The notes under the pieces: model-generated
Databases searched by the model: none
The model's input: only the letters and a program-made list of their open reading frames with translations
Told to the model about the DNA's origin: nothing
Shown here: piece after piece, positions 8,943-21,135 of the stretch
Layout of the letters: every line of letters starts with the position of its first letter
Numbering within the stretch: the first letter of the stretch is position 1
DNA from: Pelomonas sp. CA6
GTDB lineage: Bacteria; Pseudomonadota; Gammaproteobacteria; Burkholderiales; Burkholderiaceae_C
Direction: 5' to 3'
Assembly: GCF_022549225.1 (NCBI RefSeq)
Contig: NZ_JAKZFD010000009.1
Span: forward strand, 203,584 to 267,583
Length of the DNA stretch: 64,000 nucleotides
Made by a program: the position numbers and the translations under genes

Positions 8943-8997
8943 TCGTGCCCAGGCGCGCCGCCCGCCTCACGGCCGGCGCGCCTCAGCGGTGCACGAT
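8942..8997. repeat. Long imperfect inverted repeat after suhB
   Basis: AGGCGCGCCG at 8951-8960 pairs perfectly with CGGCGCGCCT at 8974-8983, and an outer pair ATCGTGC (8942-8948) / GCACGAT (8991-8997) extends the structure. It starts at the suhB stop codon. It lacks a U-tract, so it may be a processing or pausing hairpin, or a non-canonical terminator for suhB. It also marks the left edge of the gene-free stretch before mutS. Confidence 0.5.
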
Positions 8998-9078
8998 GGG
9001 AAAAGTCCCGGGCGCCTTGTCGATCAGGGCCAGGAAGCGGATCAGCTCGACGCCAGCCGATTGATCGCTTCGACCTGC
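8983..9078 (-). pseudogene. Possible C-terminal gene remnant
   Basis: On the minus strand a short open frame reads GVELIRFLALIDKAPG and ends in a stop at 8983; upstream it is closed by a stop after about 31 codons. It has the look of the end of a real protein rather than random GC-rich translation, but I do not recognise the family. It may be a gene cut off when the mobile element between suhB and mutS arrived. Low confidence. Confidence 0.25.
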
Positions 9079-9394
9079 TTAGCTAGACTAGGAAATTCCT
9101 CCGTAGAGTGGCTCGGATGCAAATCGCGGGGCTGCGCGAGGGTATCTCTGGGGTCGGCTTGCCGACCATCTCGAGTGCCCACTCCCCGCTGCGGAGGAAC
9201 CAACAATTCGACGCTGCCGTCGTCGCGCGCCGCTCCACTGCACTGCAGCGAGTTTTTCGTTCAGTTCCACGGCCTCGACGGGGCATAGCCGATTCGCCAT
9301 TGCGACGGACGCGGTTTCCGTCACCGTCAGATTCCTCAGCCGGGCATTGCCGTCGAACAACACCGGTGCAAGGAAACAATGCCAGAGCGATCTT
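9042..9394 (-). other. Gene-free stretch with unassigned minus-strand frame fragments
   Basis: No intact gene is seen here. One minus-strand frame stays open for about 70 codons and ends at 9042 with FPSLAKQVEAINRLASS. This looks protein-like but fits no family I can name; it might be the decayed 3' part of the integrase relic next to it, or of a neighbouring cargo gene. The base composition is visibly less GC-rich than in the flanking core genes. Confidence 0.3.
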
Positions 9395-9969
9395 CTAGGC
9401 CCGGCTATGGTGTTCTTGGCCGCCATCGAGCCCCCGCCTGAACACCCGGCCCTTCGACTTCAGCGGCCCCTTTAGGGTCAACCGCCACCAGTTCGGCACC
9501 GCTAGGACAGCCGGCCCGAGTCGCGTCCCCCACACCCTGGCCGAGCCCATGTGCCGGCGTAGGTTCGCCGCAGCCACCGGAAAACCAATCCATGAGGTCG
9601 TAGGCCGGGGCCCATGTAACGCTCGCTGCAGGTCAGTTCGGACAGTTCACCAAGCTGGTTTAACGCCACGCTGCGAGCCCGCAAGATGTGCTTGCCCGTG
9701 ATGTGGCTAACCAGCTTTCGATCAATGAAGGCATCCAGGAGCTGGCGCATGGTCACGACACTCCCTGCCGGACCTGGTGTCCGTACCGTCGCGCGCGCCC
9801 GCTGACATTGCCCCCCCGGCCAGGCGCCGAGTTTCAGCTGACACATCTGTCCGGTGAGCGGGCTCCTGTAGTGGCACGCACAAGTCCGCATGCTCGCCGT
9901 GGCCTCCAGCCTCAGGCCAGCCGCGTCAATCACCGTAAGATGCTCGCCGGCCGGCCGTTGCTTTGCCAC
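9395..9969 (-). pseudogene. Decayed tyrosine-recombinase (P4-type) integrase
   Basis: Two overlapping minus-strand frames together resemble the N-terminal half of an integrase. The first (GTG at 9969, leftward) has an arm-binding-like segment, VIDAAGLRLEATAS...HYRSPLTGQ...LKLGAWPG, then a core-binding-like segment with TMRQLLDAFIDRKLV and LNQLGELSELT. After a frame change around 9540-9570 the second frame continues with NLRRHMGSARVW and VPNWWRLTLKGPLKSKG, matching the PNWWRL...G.L.SKG block known from Burkholderiales integrases. The catalytic domain with its R...HxxR...Y set cannot be found in frame, so the gene is dead. The match is by eye against remembered family patterns. Confidence 0.6.
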
Positions 9970-10127
9970 GCTGGCGTCGAACGCGGACCCCCATCCCTTT
10001 CGGCAAAACCCACGCCAAATTCAAAGGTTACGCCAGAGGCCCAAGTGCAAACGATGGGACGACGGTGTGCAGGCGGTTTTGTGTCAGAAGTGAGGAGCCC
10101 ACTCGGCTAGAGATACCAGAAGAATCA
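9970..10127. other. Leader region upstream of mutS, AT-richer than flanks
   Basis: No gene is supported here. The minus-strand integrase frame stays open some way into this segment, so the relic may extend to about 10050. The stretch holds the upstream sequence of mutS, but no convincing -35/-10 pair was found; AGAAGAATCA just before the mutS ATG is a weak ribosome-binding site. The lower GC content continues into the first codons of mutS. Confidence 0.4.
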
Positions 10128-12779
10128 ATGACCTACGACGGAAATACCAAGTCAAAGCAAGGCGTTACTGAAATCGACTTTTCGGGCCACACCCCCATGA
10201 TGCAGCAGTACCTGCGCATCAAAGCCGAGTTTCCCGATACCCTGGTGTTCTACCGGATGGGGGATTTCTACGAGGTCTTCTACGACGACGCACGCAAGGC
10301 CAACCAGCTGCTGGACGTCACGCTGACCACGCGCGGCCAGAGCGGCGGCGCGCCGGTGGTGATGGCCGGCGTGCCGGTGCACGCGCTGGAAGCCTACCTG
10401 GCCAAGCTCATCAAGCTGGGCGAGGCCGTCGCGATCGCCGAGCAGGTGGGCGAGGTCGGCGCAAGCAAGGGCCCGGTGGAGCGCAAGGTGGTGCGCGTGG
10501 TCACGCCGGGCACGGTGACCGACACCGAACTGCTCGCCGACAAGCAGGACTCCATCCTGCTGGCCGTCGCCACCCAGGGCGGCAAGGCCAACGCCACGCT
10601 GGGCCTGGCCTGGCTGTCGCTGACCCAGGGCCAGCTGGGCCTGGCCCAGTGCAGCGAGCGCGAGCTCGCCTCCTGGCTGGGGCGACTGTCGCCGTCCGAA
10701 GTGCTGGTGGACCGCGAACGCCATCCGGCCGCGGTGCTGGCGGCCCGGCTGCCCATCACCAATCGGCCCAGCTGGCAGTTCGACAGCGGACTGGGCCAGC
10801 GCAAGCTCTGCGAACAGCTGGGCGTGGCCAGCCTGCAGGGCTTCAACGCCCAGGACCTGGGCGCCGCGCATGCCGCCGCGGCCGCCCTGCTTTCCTATGC
10901 GGAGCACACCCAGGGCCGCGCGCTGGCGCATGTGAAGAGCCTGCAGGTGCAGCGCGCCAGCGACCTGCTGGACCTGCCGCCCGCCACCCAGCGCAATCTG
11001 GAGCTGACCCAGACCCTGCGCGGCGAGAGCTCGCCGACCCTGCTGTCGCTGCTGGACAGCTGCCGCACCGGCATGGGCAGCCGTGCCCTGCGCCACTGGC
11101 TGCTGCATCCCAGCCGCGACCGCGCGCCAGCGCGCGCACGCCAGGAGGCCATCGCCGCACTGATGGCCACCGGCTTCGAGCCGCTGCGCGAGGCGCTGCG
11201 CCAGGTGTCGGACGTCGAACGGATCGCGGCGCGCATCGCGCTGCGCCAGGTGCGCCCGCGCGAACTCGCCGGGTTGCGCGCCACGCTGCTGGTGCTGCCC
11301 GAGCTGGCCGGCACGGTGCCCGGCGACGCCGCGCTGCTGCGGGAGCTGATCGCGGGCCTGGGCGCCTCGCCGCACCTGGCCGAGCTGCTGTCGCGCGCGA
11401 TCGCCGAGGAACCGGCCGTGCTGCTGCGTGACGGCGGCGTGATCGCCACCGGCTTCGACGAGCAGCTCGACGAGCTGCGCGCAATCCAGGAGAACTGCGA
11501 CGCCTTCCTGCTGGATCTGGAAACGCGCGAACGCGCGCGCACCGGCATCGCCAACCTGCGCGTCCAGTACAACAAGGTGCATGGCTTCTACATCGAGGTC
11601 ACCAGCAGCGGGCTGGACAAGGTGCCGATGGACTACCAGCGCCGCCAGACGCTGAAGAACGCCGAGCGCTTCATCACGCCCGAACTCAAGACCTTCGAGG
11701 ACAAGGCCCTGTCGGCACAGGAGCGCGCGCTGGCACGCGAGAAGCTGCTCTACGAACTGGTGCTGGACCAGCTCAGCGAGGAGCTGCCCGCGCTGACCCG
11801 CCTGGCGCGCTCGCTGGCCGGACTGGACGTGCTGGCCGCGCTGGCCGAGCGCGCCGCCACGCTGAACTGGTGCTGCCCCGAGTTCGTGCCCCAGCCCTGC
11901 ATCCAGATCGAGGCCGGCCGCCACCCGGTGGTCGAGTCCCGGTTGCGCGAGACCGGCGCCGGCGAGTTCATGGCCAACGATTGCCGACTGGACGCGCGCA
12001 CCAAGATGCTGGTCATCACCGGTCCCAACATGGGCGGCAAGAGCACCTTCATGCGCCAGGTGGCGCTGATCGCGCTGCTCGCCGCGGTGGGGTCTTACGT
12101 GCCCGCCTCCGCGTGCCGGCTGGGCCCCATCGACGCGATCCACACCCGCATCGGCGCGGCCGACGACCTGGCCAACGCGCAGTCCACTTTCATGCTGGAG
12201 ATGACCGAGGCCGCCGCCATCCTGCACAGCGCCAGCGACCAGTCGCTGGTGCTGATGGACGAGATCGGCCGCGGCACCTCCACCTTCGACGGCCTGGCGC
12301 TGGCCGGCGCGATCGCCAGCCATCTGCACGACCGCTGCCGCGCGTTCACGCTGTTCGCGACCCACTACTTCGAGCTGACCGAGTTCCCCGTCCAGCATCC
12401 GCAGGCGGTCAACATGCATGTCTCGGCAGTGGAGAGCGGCGAGGACATCGTCTTCCTGCACGAGATCCAGCCCGGCCCGGCGAGCCGCAGCTACGGCGTG
12501 CAGGTCGCGCGCCTGGCCGGCATGCCGGCCACCGTGGTGCGCCAGGCCCGCGGCGCGCTGGAGGCGCTGGAGGCGCGCGCCAGCGCAGGCGAGGCGCAGA
12601 TCGATCTCTTTGCCGCCCCCGCCGCCGCGGCCGAGCTCGAGCCGCCGGCCACCCCTGTCCCGCAGGAGATAGCGGCGCTGCAGGCGGCGCTGCAGGATCT
12701 GAACCCCGACACCCTGAGCCCGCGCGAGGCGCTGGACGCGCTGTACCGGCTCAAGACCCTGGCCTCGGGCAAGACATGA
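10128..12779 (+). CDS. mutS: DNA mismatch repair protein MutS
   Basis: Recognises mismatches and small loops and starts methyl-directed mismatch repair with MutL. It is 883 residues against 853 in E. coli. The mismatch-binding Phe-x-Glu motif is in [17 protein letters not shown] near residue 45, and the ATPase has Walker [13 protein letters not shown] (about residues 630-641), followed by [18 protein letters not shown] and [10 protein letters not shown]. The C-terminal region ends in a dimerisation tail ([19 protein letters not shown]). The first 22 residues ([20 protein letters not shown]) are not conserved and are encoded by atypically AT-rich DNA bordering the integrase scar; translation could also begin at Met24 (10197). 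It overlaps the next gene by four bases. Confidence 0.96.
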   Translation: MTYDGNTKSKQGVTEIDFSGHTPMMQQYLRIKAEFPDTLVFYRMGDFYEVFYDDARKANQLLDVTLTTRGQSGGAPVVMAGVPVHALEAYLAKLIKLGEAVAIAEQVGEVGASKGPVERKVVRVVTPGTVTDTELLADKQDSILLAVATQGGKANATLGLAWLSLTQGQLGLAQCSERELASWLGRLSPSEVLVDRERHPAAVLAARLPITNRPSWQFDSGLGQRKLCEQLGVASLQGFNAQDLGAAHAAAAALLSYAEHTQGRALAHVKSLQVQRASDLLDLPPATQRNLELTQTLRGESSPTLLSLLDSCRTGMGSRALRHWLLHPSRDRAPARARQEAIAALMATGFEPLREALRQVSDVERIAARIALRQVRPRELAGLRATLLVLPELAGTVPGDAALLRELIAGLGASPHLAELLSRAIAEEPAVLLRDGGVIATGFDEQLDELRAIQENCDAFLLDLETRERARTGIANLRVQYNKVHGFYIEVTSSGLDKVPMDYQRRQTLKNAERFITPELKTFEDKALSAQERALAREKLLYELVLDQLSEELPALTRLARSLAGLDVLAALAERAATLNWCCPEFVPQPCIQIEAGRHPVVESRLRETGAGEFMANDCRLDARTKMLVITGPNMGGKSTFMRQVALIALLAAVGSYVPASACRLGPIDAIHTRIGAADDLANAQSTFMLEMTEAAAILHSASDQSLVLMDEIGRGTSTFDGLALAGAIASHLHDRCRAFTLFATHYFELTEFPVQHPQAVNMHVSAVESGEDIVFLHEIQPGPASRSYGVQVARLAGMPATVVRQARGALEALEARASAGEAQIDLFAAPAAAAELEPPATPVPQEIAALQAALQDLNPDTLSPREALDALYRLKTLASGKT

Positions 12780-13633
12780 CCCCCACCGCCGCCGAGCCCG
12801 ACGCGCTGCCGCGCACCCTCGTCTTCTCGCACGCCAACGGCTTTCCCGCCGGCTGCTACCGCGTGCTCTTCCACGCCTGGGAGGCTGCCGGCTGGCAGGT
12901 CCATGCGATCCCGCGCATCGGCCATGATCCGGCCCGGCCGGTGACCAGCAACTGGCCCCACCTGCGCGACGAGCTGATCGCCTTCATCGAGGAGCAGGTG
13001 CAGCCCCGCATGCCCCGGCCCGGCCCGGTGATGCTGGTGGGCCATTCGCTGGGCGGCATGCTGTCGCTGCTGGCCGCCTGCCGACGGCCGGCACTGGCCC
13101 AGGGCCTGGTGATGCTGGACTCGCCGGTCGTCGAGGGCTGGCGCGCCCACAGCCTGGGCGTGGCCAAGGCCACTGGGCTGGTACGGCGCGTTTCGCCCGG
13201 CAAGGTGTCGCGCCAGCGCCGCCACGAATGGGGCAGCCGCGAGGAGGTGCATGCGCATTTCGCGGCCAAGCACAAGTTCGCGCGCTGGGACCCGCGCGTG
13301 CTGCAGGACTATGTGGACTGCGGCTTCGACGAGCACGGCGGCCGCGTGCACCTGGGCTTCAAGCGCGAGATCGAGACCCACATCTACAACACCCTGCCGC
13401 ACAACCTGCCGGGCCTGTTGCGGCGCCACCCGCCGCGCTGCCCGGTCGCCTTCGTCGCCGGCACGCAGTCCGAGGAGTTGCGACAGGCGGGCGCCCATGC
13501 GTCCAAGACCCTGGCGCGCGAGCACTTCCACTGGTTCGAGGGCAGCCACCTCTACCCCTTCGAGCGGCCGGACGACACCGCCGCGCTGGTGCTGCAGCTG
13601 ATGGAGCAGCTGCGTCTGCAGCCCCGGCGCTGA
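12776..13633 (+). CDS. Alpha/beta hydrolase
   Basis: Cytoplasmic alpha/beta-hydrolase fold protein of 285 residues with no signal peptide. The oxyanion segment is [15 protein letters not shown] (residues 14-28) and the nucleophile elbow is VGHSLGGM (Ser near residue 88); a late His lies in [17 protein letters not shown]. This SHANGFPAG type is common in proteobacteria, where its substrate is unknown. It starts inside the mutS stop codon (ATGA overlap), so it is translated with mutS, though a role in repair is not implied by the sequence. Confidence 0.85.
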   Translation: MTPTAAEPDALPRTLVFSHANGFPAGCYRVLFHAWEAAGWQVHAIPRIGHDPARPVTSNWPHLRDELIAFIEEQVQPRMPRPGPVMLVGHSLGGMLSLLAACRRPALAQGLVMLDSPVVEGWRAHSLGVAKATGLVRRVSPGKVSRQRRHEWGSREEVHAHFAAKHKFARWDPRVLQDYVDCGFDEHGGRVHLGFKREIETHIYNTLPHNLPGLLRRHPPRCPVAFVAGTQSEELRQAGAHASKTLAREHFHWFEGSHLYPFERPDDTAALVLQLMEQLRLQPRR

Positions 13634-13694
13634 GGCGCGCGGCGCTGGCGCCACCGGGACAAGCCCCGAGGTCCGGGCGGGCATCCCGGATCGC

Positions 13695-15406
<1,712 letters not shown>

Positions 15407-15417
15407 GGAGATCCGCC

Positions 15418-16275
15418 ATGAAGCTGTGCGGCTTTGACGTCGGGCTGGACCGCCCCTTCTTTCTGATCGCCGGCCCCTGCGTCGTCGAGAGCGAGCAACT
15501 GCAGATCGATGTCGCCGGGCGCCTCCAGGAGATCACCGGCGAGCTGGGCATCCCTTTCATCTTCAAGTCCAGCTACGACAAGGCCAACCGCTCCAGTGGC
15601 GTCTCCTTCCGTGGCCCGGGCATGGACAAGGGCCTGGAGATCCTCGCCCAGGTCAAGCGCCAGCTGGGCGTGCCCGTGCTGACCGACGTGCACACCGAGG
15701 CCGAGGTGCCCACCGTGGCTGGCGTGGTTGATGTGCTGCAGACGCCGGCCTTCCTGTGCCGCCAGACCGATTTCATCCGCGCGGTGGCGCAGAGCGGCAA
15801 GCCGGTGAACATCAAGAAGGGCCAGTTCCTCGCGCCCCACGACATGAAGAACGTGATCCAGAAGGCTCGCGACGCCGCGCGCGAAAAAGGCCTGCCGGAC
15901 GACGTGTTCATGGCCTGCGAGCGCGGCGCCAGCTTCGGCTACAACAACCTGGTGTCCGACATGCGCAGCCTCGCGATCATGCGCGAGACCGGCGCGCCGG
16001 TGGTGTTTGACGCCACCCACAGCGTGCAGCTGCCCGGCGGCCAGGGCACCAGCTCGGGCGGCCAGCGCGAATTTGTGCCGGTGCTGTCGCGCGCCGCGGT
16101 GGCGGTGGGCGTCGCGGGGCTCTTCATGGAGACCCACCCCGATCCGGCCAACGCGCTGTCCGACGGCCCCAACGCCGTGCCACTGAAGCACATGAAGGCG
16201 CTGCTGGAGCAGCTGGTCGCGCTGGACCGCGTGGTCAAGACCCAGCCGCTGCTCGAGAACGACTTCAGCTGCTGA
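15418..16275 (+). CDS. kdsA: 3-deoxy-8-phosphooctulonate (KDO-8-P) synthase
   Basis: Condenses phosphoenolpyruvate with arabinose-5-phosphate to KDO-8-phosphate for the lipopolysaccharide inner core. It is 285 residues, full length. Family blocks include [29 protein letters not shown], the FLCRQTD loop and [26 protein letters not shown]-type Shine-Dalgarno lies between the pyrG stop and this ATG. The pyrG-kdsA-eno order is conserved across beta- and gammaproteobacteria. The Cys in AGPC at the N-terminus hints at a metal-dependent enzyme, but that cannot be settled by eye. Confidence 0.98.
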   Translation: MKLCGFDVGLDRPFFLIAGPCVVESEQLQIDVAGRLQEITGELGIPFIFKSSYDKANRSSGVSFRGPGMDKGLEILAQVKRQLGVPVLTDVHTEAEVPTVAGVVDVLQTPAFLCRQTDFIRAVAQSGKPVNIKKGQFLAPHDMKNVIQKARDAAREKGLPDDVFMACERGASFGYNNLVSDMRSLAIMRETGAPVVFDATHSVQLPGGQGTSSGGQREFVPVLSRAAVAVGVAGLFMETHPDPANALSDGPNAVPLKHMKALLEQLVALDRVVKTQPLLENDFSC

Positions 16276-16310
16276 CCCTTCCCTCTCACCGCACCGGAGC
16301 CTCCGCCACC

Positions 16311-16598
16311 ATGGCCTCTTTCGTGATTGCCGACGTGACCATCACCGACCCCGAGCAGATGGCCAAGTACCGCGAGTGGAGCACCAAGGCCATGCAGGAG
16401 CATGGCGCGGAGATCCTGGTGCGCGGCGGCGCGATCGAGGTGCTGGAAGGCGACTGGCAGCCCAGCCGCCTGGTGATGCTGAAGTTCGCCGACCATGCGG
16501 CGGCGCGCGCCTTCTACGATTCCCAGACTTACCAGCATGCCAAGTCGCTGCGCCAGAACGCCGGCGTGATGCGCATGCTGATCGTCGACGGGGTCTGA
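16311..16598 (+). CDS. DUF1330 domain protein
   Basis: Small cytoplasmic protein (95 residues) of the DUF1330 family, a dimeric ferredoxin-like (alpha+beta) fold of unknown function. Typical features are the opening VIADVTITDPEQMAKYREW, the GGAIEVLEGDWQPSRLVML strand pair and AARAFYDSQTYQHAKSLR. It sits between kdsA and eno, 35 bases after kdsA, with CGGAGC upstream as a ribosome-binding site. It is often inserted at this point in Burkholderiales, which suggests co-transcription but does not reveal its job. Confidence 0.88.
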   Translation: MASFVIADVTITDPEQMAKYREWSTKAMQEHGAEILVRGGAIEVLEGDWQPSRLVMLKFADHAAARAFYDSQTYQHAKSLRQNAGVMRMLIVDGV

Positions 16599-16623
16599 GC
16601 CCCCGAATGTTCAGCGCGGGTAA

Positions 16624-17979
<1,356 letters not shown>

Positions 17980-17986
17980 GGACAAC

Positions 17987-18017
17987 GGCGGGGCCGCTCT
18001 ACCGGAGCGGCCCCGCC
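17987..18017 (+). terminator. Strong hairpin after eno
   Basis: GGCGGGGCCGCT (17987-17998) pairs perfectly with AGCGGCCCCGCC (18006-18017) around a 7-base loop, eight bases after the eno stop. No U-tract follows, so it is either a weakly intrinsic terminator or an mRNA 3'-end stabilising structure. Confidence 0.6.
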
Positions 18018-18113
18018 CCTTGCGCCCACGGGTCCGGCCGCGTGAGCACGCGCCGGCTCGGATACGCCGCGCCCCCCCGGGCAAGGCCCAAGGCCCCGGC
18101 TGCACGCAGAAGT

Positions 18114-18119
18114 TACACT
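18114..18119 (+). promoter_or_regulatory. -10-like box eight bases before ftsB ATG
   Basis: TACACT lies eight bases before the ftsB ATG. If used, transcription would begin one or two bases before the start codon, giving a leaderless mRNA. The same spacing recurs at 37642, 41641 and (seven bases) 43673. Confidence 0.45.
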
Positions 18120-18127
18120 CCGACGCC

Positions 18128-18397
18128 ATGAAGACCCTGGCCGTCATCCTCGTCGCCTTTCTTGCCGCGATCCAGGCACAGCTGTGGCTGGGCAAGGGCG
18201 GCCTGGCGCGCGGTGTGCAGCTGCGCGCCGAACTGCGCGCGCAGGACGCCGCCAACGAGCAGGCCCGCGCCCGCAACGCCCAGCTCCAGGCCGAACTGCT
18301 GGACCTGAAGGAGGGTCTGGAGATGGTCGAGGAAAAGGCCCGGCTCGAGCTGGGCATGGTCAAGCCGGACGAGATCTTCGTCCAGCTGCGCCGCTGA
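18128..18397 (+). CDS. ftsB: Cell division protein FtsB (DivIC family)
   Basis: Small bitopic division protein that forms the FtsQ-FtsL-FtsB complex at the septum. It has 89 residues: a single N-terminal membrane segment (LAVILVAFLAAIQAQLWLG), then a periplasmic coiled coil rich in Ala/Gln/Leu/Glu, ending with the conserved MVEEKARLELGMVKPDEIFV block. Its location after eno is the classic proteobacterial position. A TACACT box directly upstream suggests it also has its own, possibly leaderless, promoter despite following the eno hairpin. Confidence 0.95.
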   Translation: MKTLAVILVAFLAAIQAQLWLGKGGLARGVQLRAELRAQDAANEQARARNAQLQAELLDLKEGLEMVEEKARLELGMVKPDEIFVQLRR

Positions 18398-18410
18398 ACA
18401 CCCCTCCCCC

Positions 18411-19043
18411 ATGGACACCCTGCTGCAACTGCTGCGGCCCGCGCTCGCGCCGGCCTTCCATGCGCTGGGCAGCCCGATCAGCTGGCTGGAACTGATCGCC
18501 TTCGTGCTCGCGCTGTGGATGGTGGTCTGCAACATGCGCGTGCAGGTGCTGGCCTGGCCGCTGGCGCTGATCAGCTCGCTGCTGTACTTCCTGCTCTTCC
18601 TCGACGGCAAGCTCTATGGCGAAGCCTCGCTGCAGCTGCTGTTCGCCGCGCTGGCCCTATGGGGTTGGTGGCAATGGCTGCGCGGACGCACATCCGACGG
18701 AGAGCCGCTGCGCGTGCGCCGGCTCAGCGCGCGCGGGCGTGTCGCCGCGCTGCTGTTGACGCTGGCCGCGTGGCCGCTGCTGGGCCTCTTCCTGCAGCAG
18801 CGCACCGACTCCCCGCTGCCCTACTGGGATGCGTTGCCCACCGTCGCCAGCCTGACCGGGCAATGGCTGCTGGGCCGCAAGTACCAGGAGAACTGGCCGG
18901 TTTGGGTGGGCGTCAACTGCGTCAGCGTGCTGCTGTTCGCGATCAAGGGCTACTGGCTCACGGTGCTGCTGTACGCGCTCTTCGTGCCGCTGTCCGTGGC
19001 CGGCTGGCGTGCCTGGCAGCGTCAGCTCGCGGCGCCCGCCTGA
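18411..19043 (+). CDS. pnuC: Nicotinamide riboside transporter PnuC
   Basis: Inner-membrane facilitator for nicotinamide riboside, feeding NAD salvage. It has 210 residues with about seven hydrophobic helices. PnuC-type signatures include the ELIAFVLALWMVVCNMRVQV start, GKLYGEASLQLLFAALALWGW with conserved Trp residues that line the substrate site, and LLGRKYQENWPVWVGVNCV. It lies 14 bases after ftsB and eight bases before a NadR-type kinase, which would phosphorylate the imported riboside and trap it; the pair supports the function. Confidence 0.93.
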   Translation: MDTLLQLLRPALAPAFHALGSPISWLELIAFVLALWMVVCNMRVQVLAWPLALISSLLYFLLFLDGKLYGEASLQLLFAALALWGWWQWLRGRTSDGEPLRVRRLSARGRVAALLLTLAAWPLLGLFLQQRTDSPLPYWDALPTVASLTGQWLLGRKYQENWPVWVGVNCVSVLLFAIKGYWLTVLLYALFVPLSVAGWRAWQRQLAAPA

Positions 19044-19051
19044 GCCCCGCC

Positions 19052-19735
19052 ATGGCCCTGCGCATCGCCCTGCTGGGTGCCGAGAGCACCGGCAAGACCT
19101 GGCTCGCCGAGGCCCTGACGGCTCGCCTGAGCCAGCAGCCGGGGCTGCGCGTGGCCCGCGTCGACGAGTACCTGCGCGCCTGGTGTGAGCGCGAGGGCCG
19201 CACGCCGCGTGCCGACGAGCAGGCCGCGATCGCCGCCGAGCAGGCGCGCCGGATCGACGACGCGGCCCGCTGCGCCGACGTGGTCGTCTGCGACACCACG
19301 CCGCTGATGACCGCCGTCTACAGCGAACTGCTGTTCGCCGATACCGCGCTGCACGCATCCGCGCTGGAGTTCCAGGCTCGCCTGGACCTGCACCTGCTCA
19401 CCGGGCTGGATCTGCCCTGGCAGGCCGACGGCCTGCAGCGCGACGGCCCCCATGTGCGTGAGCCGGTCGACCGCGCGATCCGCCGTCTGCTGCGCGCGGC
19501 CCGACTGCCCCATGCCATCGTGCTGGGCCAGGGCGAGCAACGGCTTCACGCGGCGCTGCGCGCGCTGCCGCCGCCGCTGCGAGACCTCGGGGCCACCGCC
19601 GCTTCCGGCCTGTTCAGTGGCCTGCTCGCCGGTCACGCGACCCAGGCGGGCTGGCGCTGCGAACTCTGCGACGCCCCCGAATGCGAGCGCCTGAGCCGCC
19701 ATCGTCCTCAGGGCGCCGGAGAAACCGCCGACTGA
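19052..19735 (+). CDS. NadR-type ribosylnicotinamide kinase (AAA ATPase)
   Basis: P-loop kinase-like protein of 227 residues resembling the C-terminal domain of NadR, which phosphorylates nicotinamide riboside to NMN. Walker A is GAESTGKTWL at residues 8-17, followed by VDEYLRAWCEREGR and VVVCDTTPLMTAVYSELLF, both as in NadR kinases. The NMN-adenylyltransferase and DNA-binding domains of full NadR are missing. The last 25-30 residues contain CELCDAPECERL, a Cys-rich patch not expected in the family. It follows pnuC closely. Its 3' end overlaps the convergent sensor kinase gene by 28 bases. Confidence 0.85.
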   Translation: MALRIALLGAESTGKTWLAEALTARLSQQPGLRVARVDEYLRAWCEREGRTPRADEQAAIAAEQARRIDDAARCADVVVCDTTPLMTAVYSELLFADTALHASALEFQARLDLHLLTGLDLPWQADGLQRDGPHVREPVDRAIRRLLRAARLPHAIVLGQGEQRLHAALRALPPPLRDLGATAASGLFSGLLAGHATQAGWRCELCDAPECERLSRHRPQGAGETAD

Positions 19736-21135
19736 GCCGCCGACTGAGGCCCCCAGACCAGGCTGGCGCACAGCCCCTCCCCGTCCAGCCCCGGCCCCAG
19801 CTCCAGGTTCGCGCCCAGCAGCTCGGCATAGCGGCCGACGATGGCCAGCCCCAGGCCGCTGCCCTGCCCAAGCTGGCGCGCCAACTGGCCGCGCCACCAG
19901 CGCTGGCGCAACTGTTCCTGCTCCAGTCGCCCCAGCCCGGGGCCACGGTCGGCCACGCTGAGCACAACGCCGCCAGCGCGCCGCTGCAGCCCCACCACGA
20001 TGGCATGCGCGCCCCGCGCCGGCCGGCCATAGCGCACCGCGTTGTCCAGCAGGTTGTTCAGCACGCCCTCCACCAGCGCTCGGTCCGCGCGCAGCGTCAG
20101 CGCATCGTCCAGCCCGTTGGCCTCGATCTGGATGCCGGCCTGGTCCAGCCGCGGCAGGCGGCTCAGCAGCAACTCGCGCACGCACTGATCCAGCCGCAGC
20201 GGCTGCAGCACCAGCGTGGCCTTGCTTTCCTCGGCCAGCGCGAGCGCCAGCAGCTGGTCGATCAGGTGCGAGGCGCGCGACTCGGCCGCCAGCACCGCCT
20301 CCAGCTGCTCACGCCAGCAGGCCGGATCGCGCTGTGCCAGCCCGTACTCGGCCGCGGCGCGCACGCCGGCCAGCGGCGTGCGCAGCTCGTGGGCCACGGT
20401 GCCAGCGAACTCGCGCTGCGCCGACACACCCTCCTCGACGCGCGCGAGCAGGCCGTCGATGGAATCGCCCAGCTCGCCCACCTCGGCGCTCTGCGCCTGC
20501 GAGCGCAGCTCGGGCGGCAGCGGCGATAGATCATTGGCATCGCGCTGCTCCAGCCATTCGCGCAGCTGGACCACGGGCGCGAGGTCGGAGCGGATCACGC
20601 GGCGCAGCCACCACAGCATCATCGCCAGCAGCAGGCCCTGCGGCAGCAGCGAGCTGAGGACCAGGCGCCGCAACAGCATGGAGCGGCTGTTGGTCGTCTG
20701 TGCGACCACGATCACCGCCGCTTCCGGCTGCTCGCGCGTCAGCACCACGGCGCGCAGCGCCAGGCCGTGGTAGCGGATGTCGCTGTAGTCCACGGTCTTG
20801 TCGGGGCGCTCGGGCGGACGCAGCCCGGCATGGCCGGCCACCAGATGCCCATCGGCGGCGAACACGGCGAAGAAGACCTGCTCGCTCTGGTCGTACAGGA
20901 TGGTGCTCAGGTCGCTGTTGCTGATCGCCAGCGTCATGCGGCCGTCGCGCAGACCCAGGTGCGCGGCCAGTACCAGCGCATCGTCCAACATCGACCGGTC
21001 ATAGGCGCGCTGCGTGAAGAAGTGCGCCGCGCCCAGCGCCAGCAGGCTGCCCAACGCCCAGATGAGCAACAGCGGCGGGACCAGATGGCTGAGCAGCCGC
21101 GTGGGCAGCGACGGCCCGTTGCGACGGCGCGGCAT
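19708..21135 (-). CDS. Sensor histidine kinase (TctE/2CSK_N type)
   Basis: Inner-membrane sensor of 475 residues. An N-terminal helix (LVPPLLLIWALGSLLALGAA) is followed by a periplasmic domain to about residue 150 resembling the 2CSK_N sensor of TctE-like kinases, then a second helix (LLPQGLLLAMMLWWL) and a HAMP-like linker. The H-box is FAGTVAHELRTPLAG (His near 249), and the ATP domain has VADRGPGLG and GSGLGLAIVGRYAE. The start codon overlaps the response-regulator stop (TGATG). The pair diverges from an RND efflux and lipid A modification operon, the likely target. The signal sensed is unknown. Confidence 0.92.
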   Translation of the reverse strand: MPRRRNGPSLPTRLLSHLVPPLLLIWALGSLLALGAAHFFTQRAYDRSMLDDALVLAAHLGLRDGRMTLAISNSDLSTILYDQSEQVFFAVFAADGHLVAGHAGLRPPERPDKTVDYSDIRYHGLALRAVVLTREQPEAAVIVVAQTTNSRSMLLRRLVLSSLLPQGLLLAMMLWWLRRVIRSDLAPVVQLREWLEQRDANDLSPLPPELRSQAQSAEVGELGDSIDGLLARVEEGVSAQREFAGTVAHELRTPLAGVRAAAEYGLAQRDPACWREQLEAVLAAESRASHLIDQLLALALAEESKATLVLQPLRLDQCVRELLLSRLPRLDQAGIQIEANGLDDALTLRADRALVEGVLNNLLDNAVRYGRPARGAHAIVVGLQRRAGGVVLSVADRGPGLGRLEQEQLRQRWWRGQLARQLGQGSGLGLAIVGRYAELLGANLELGPGLDGEGLCASLVWGPQSAAQSAVSPAP

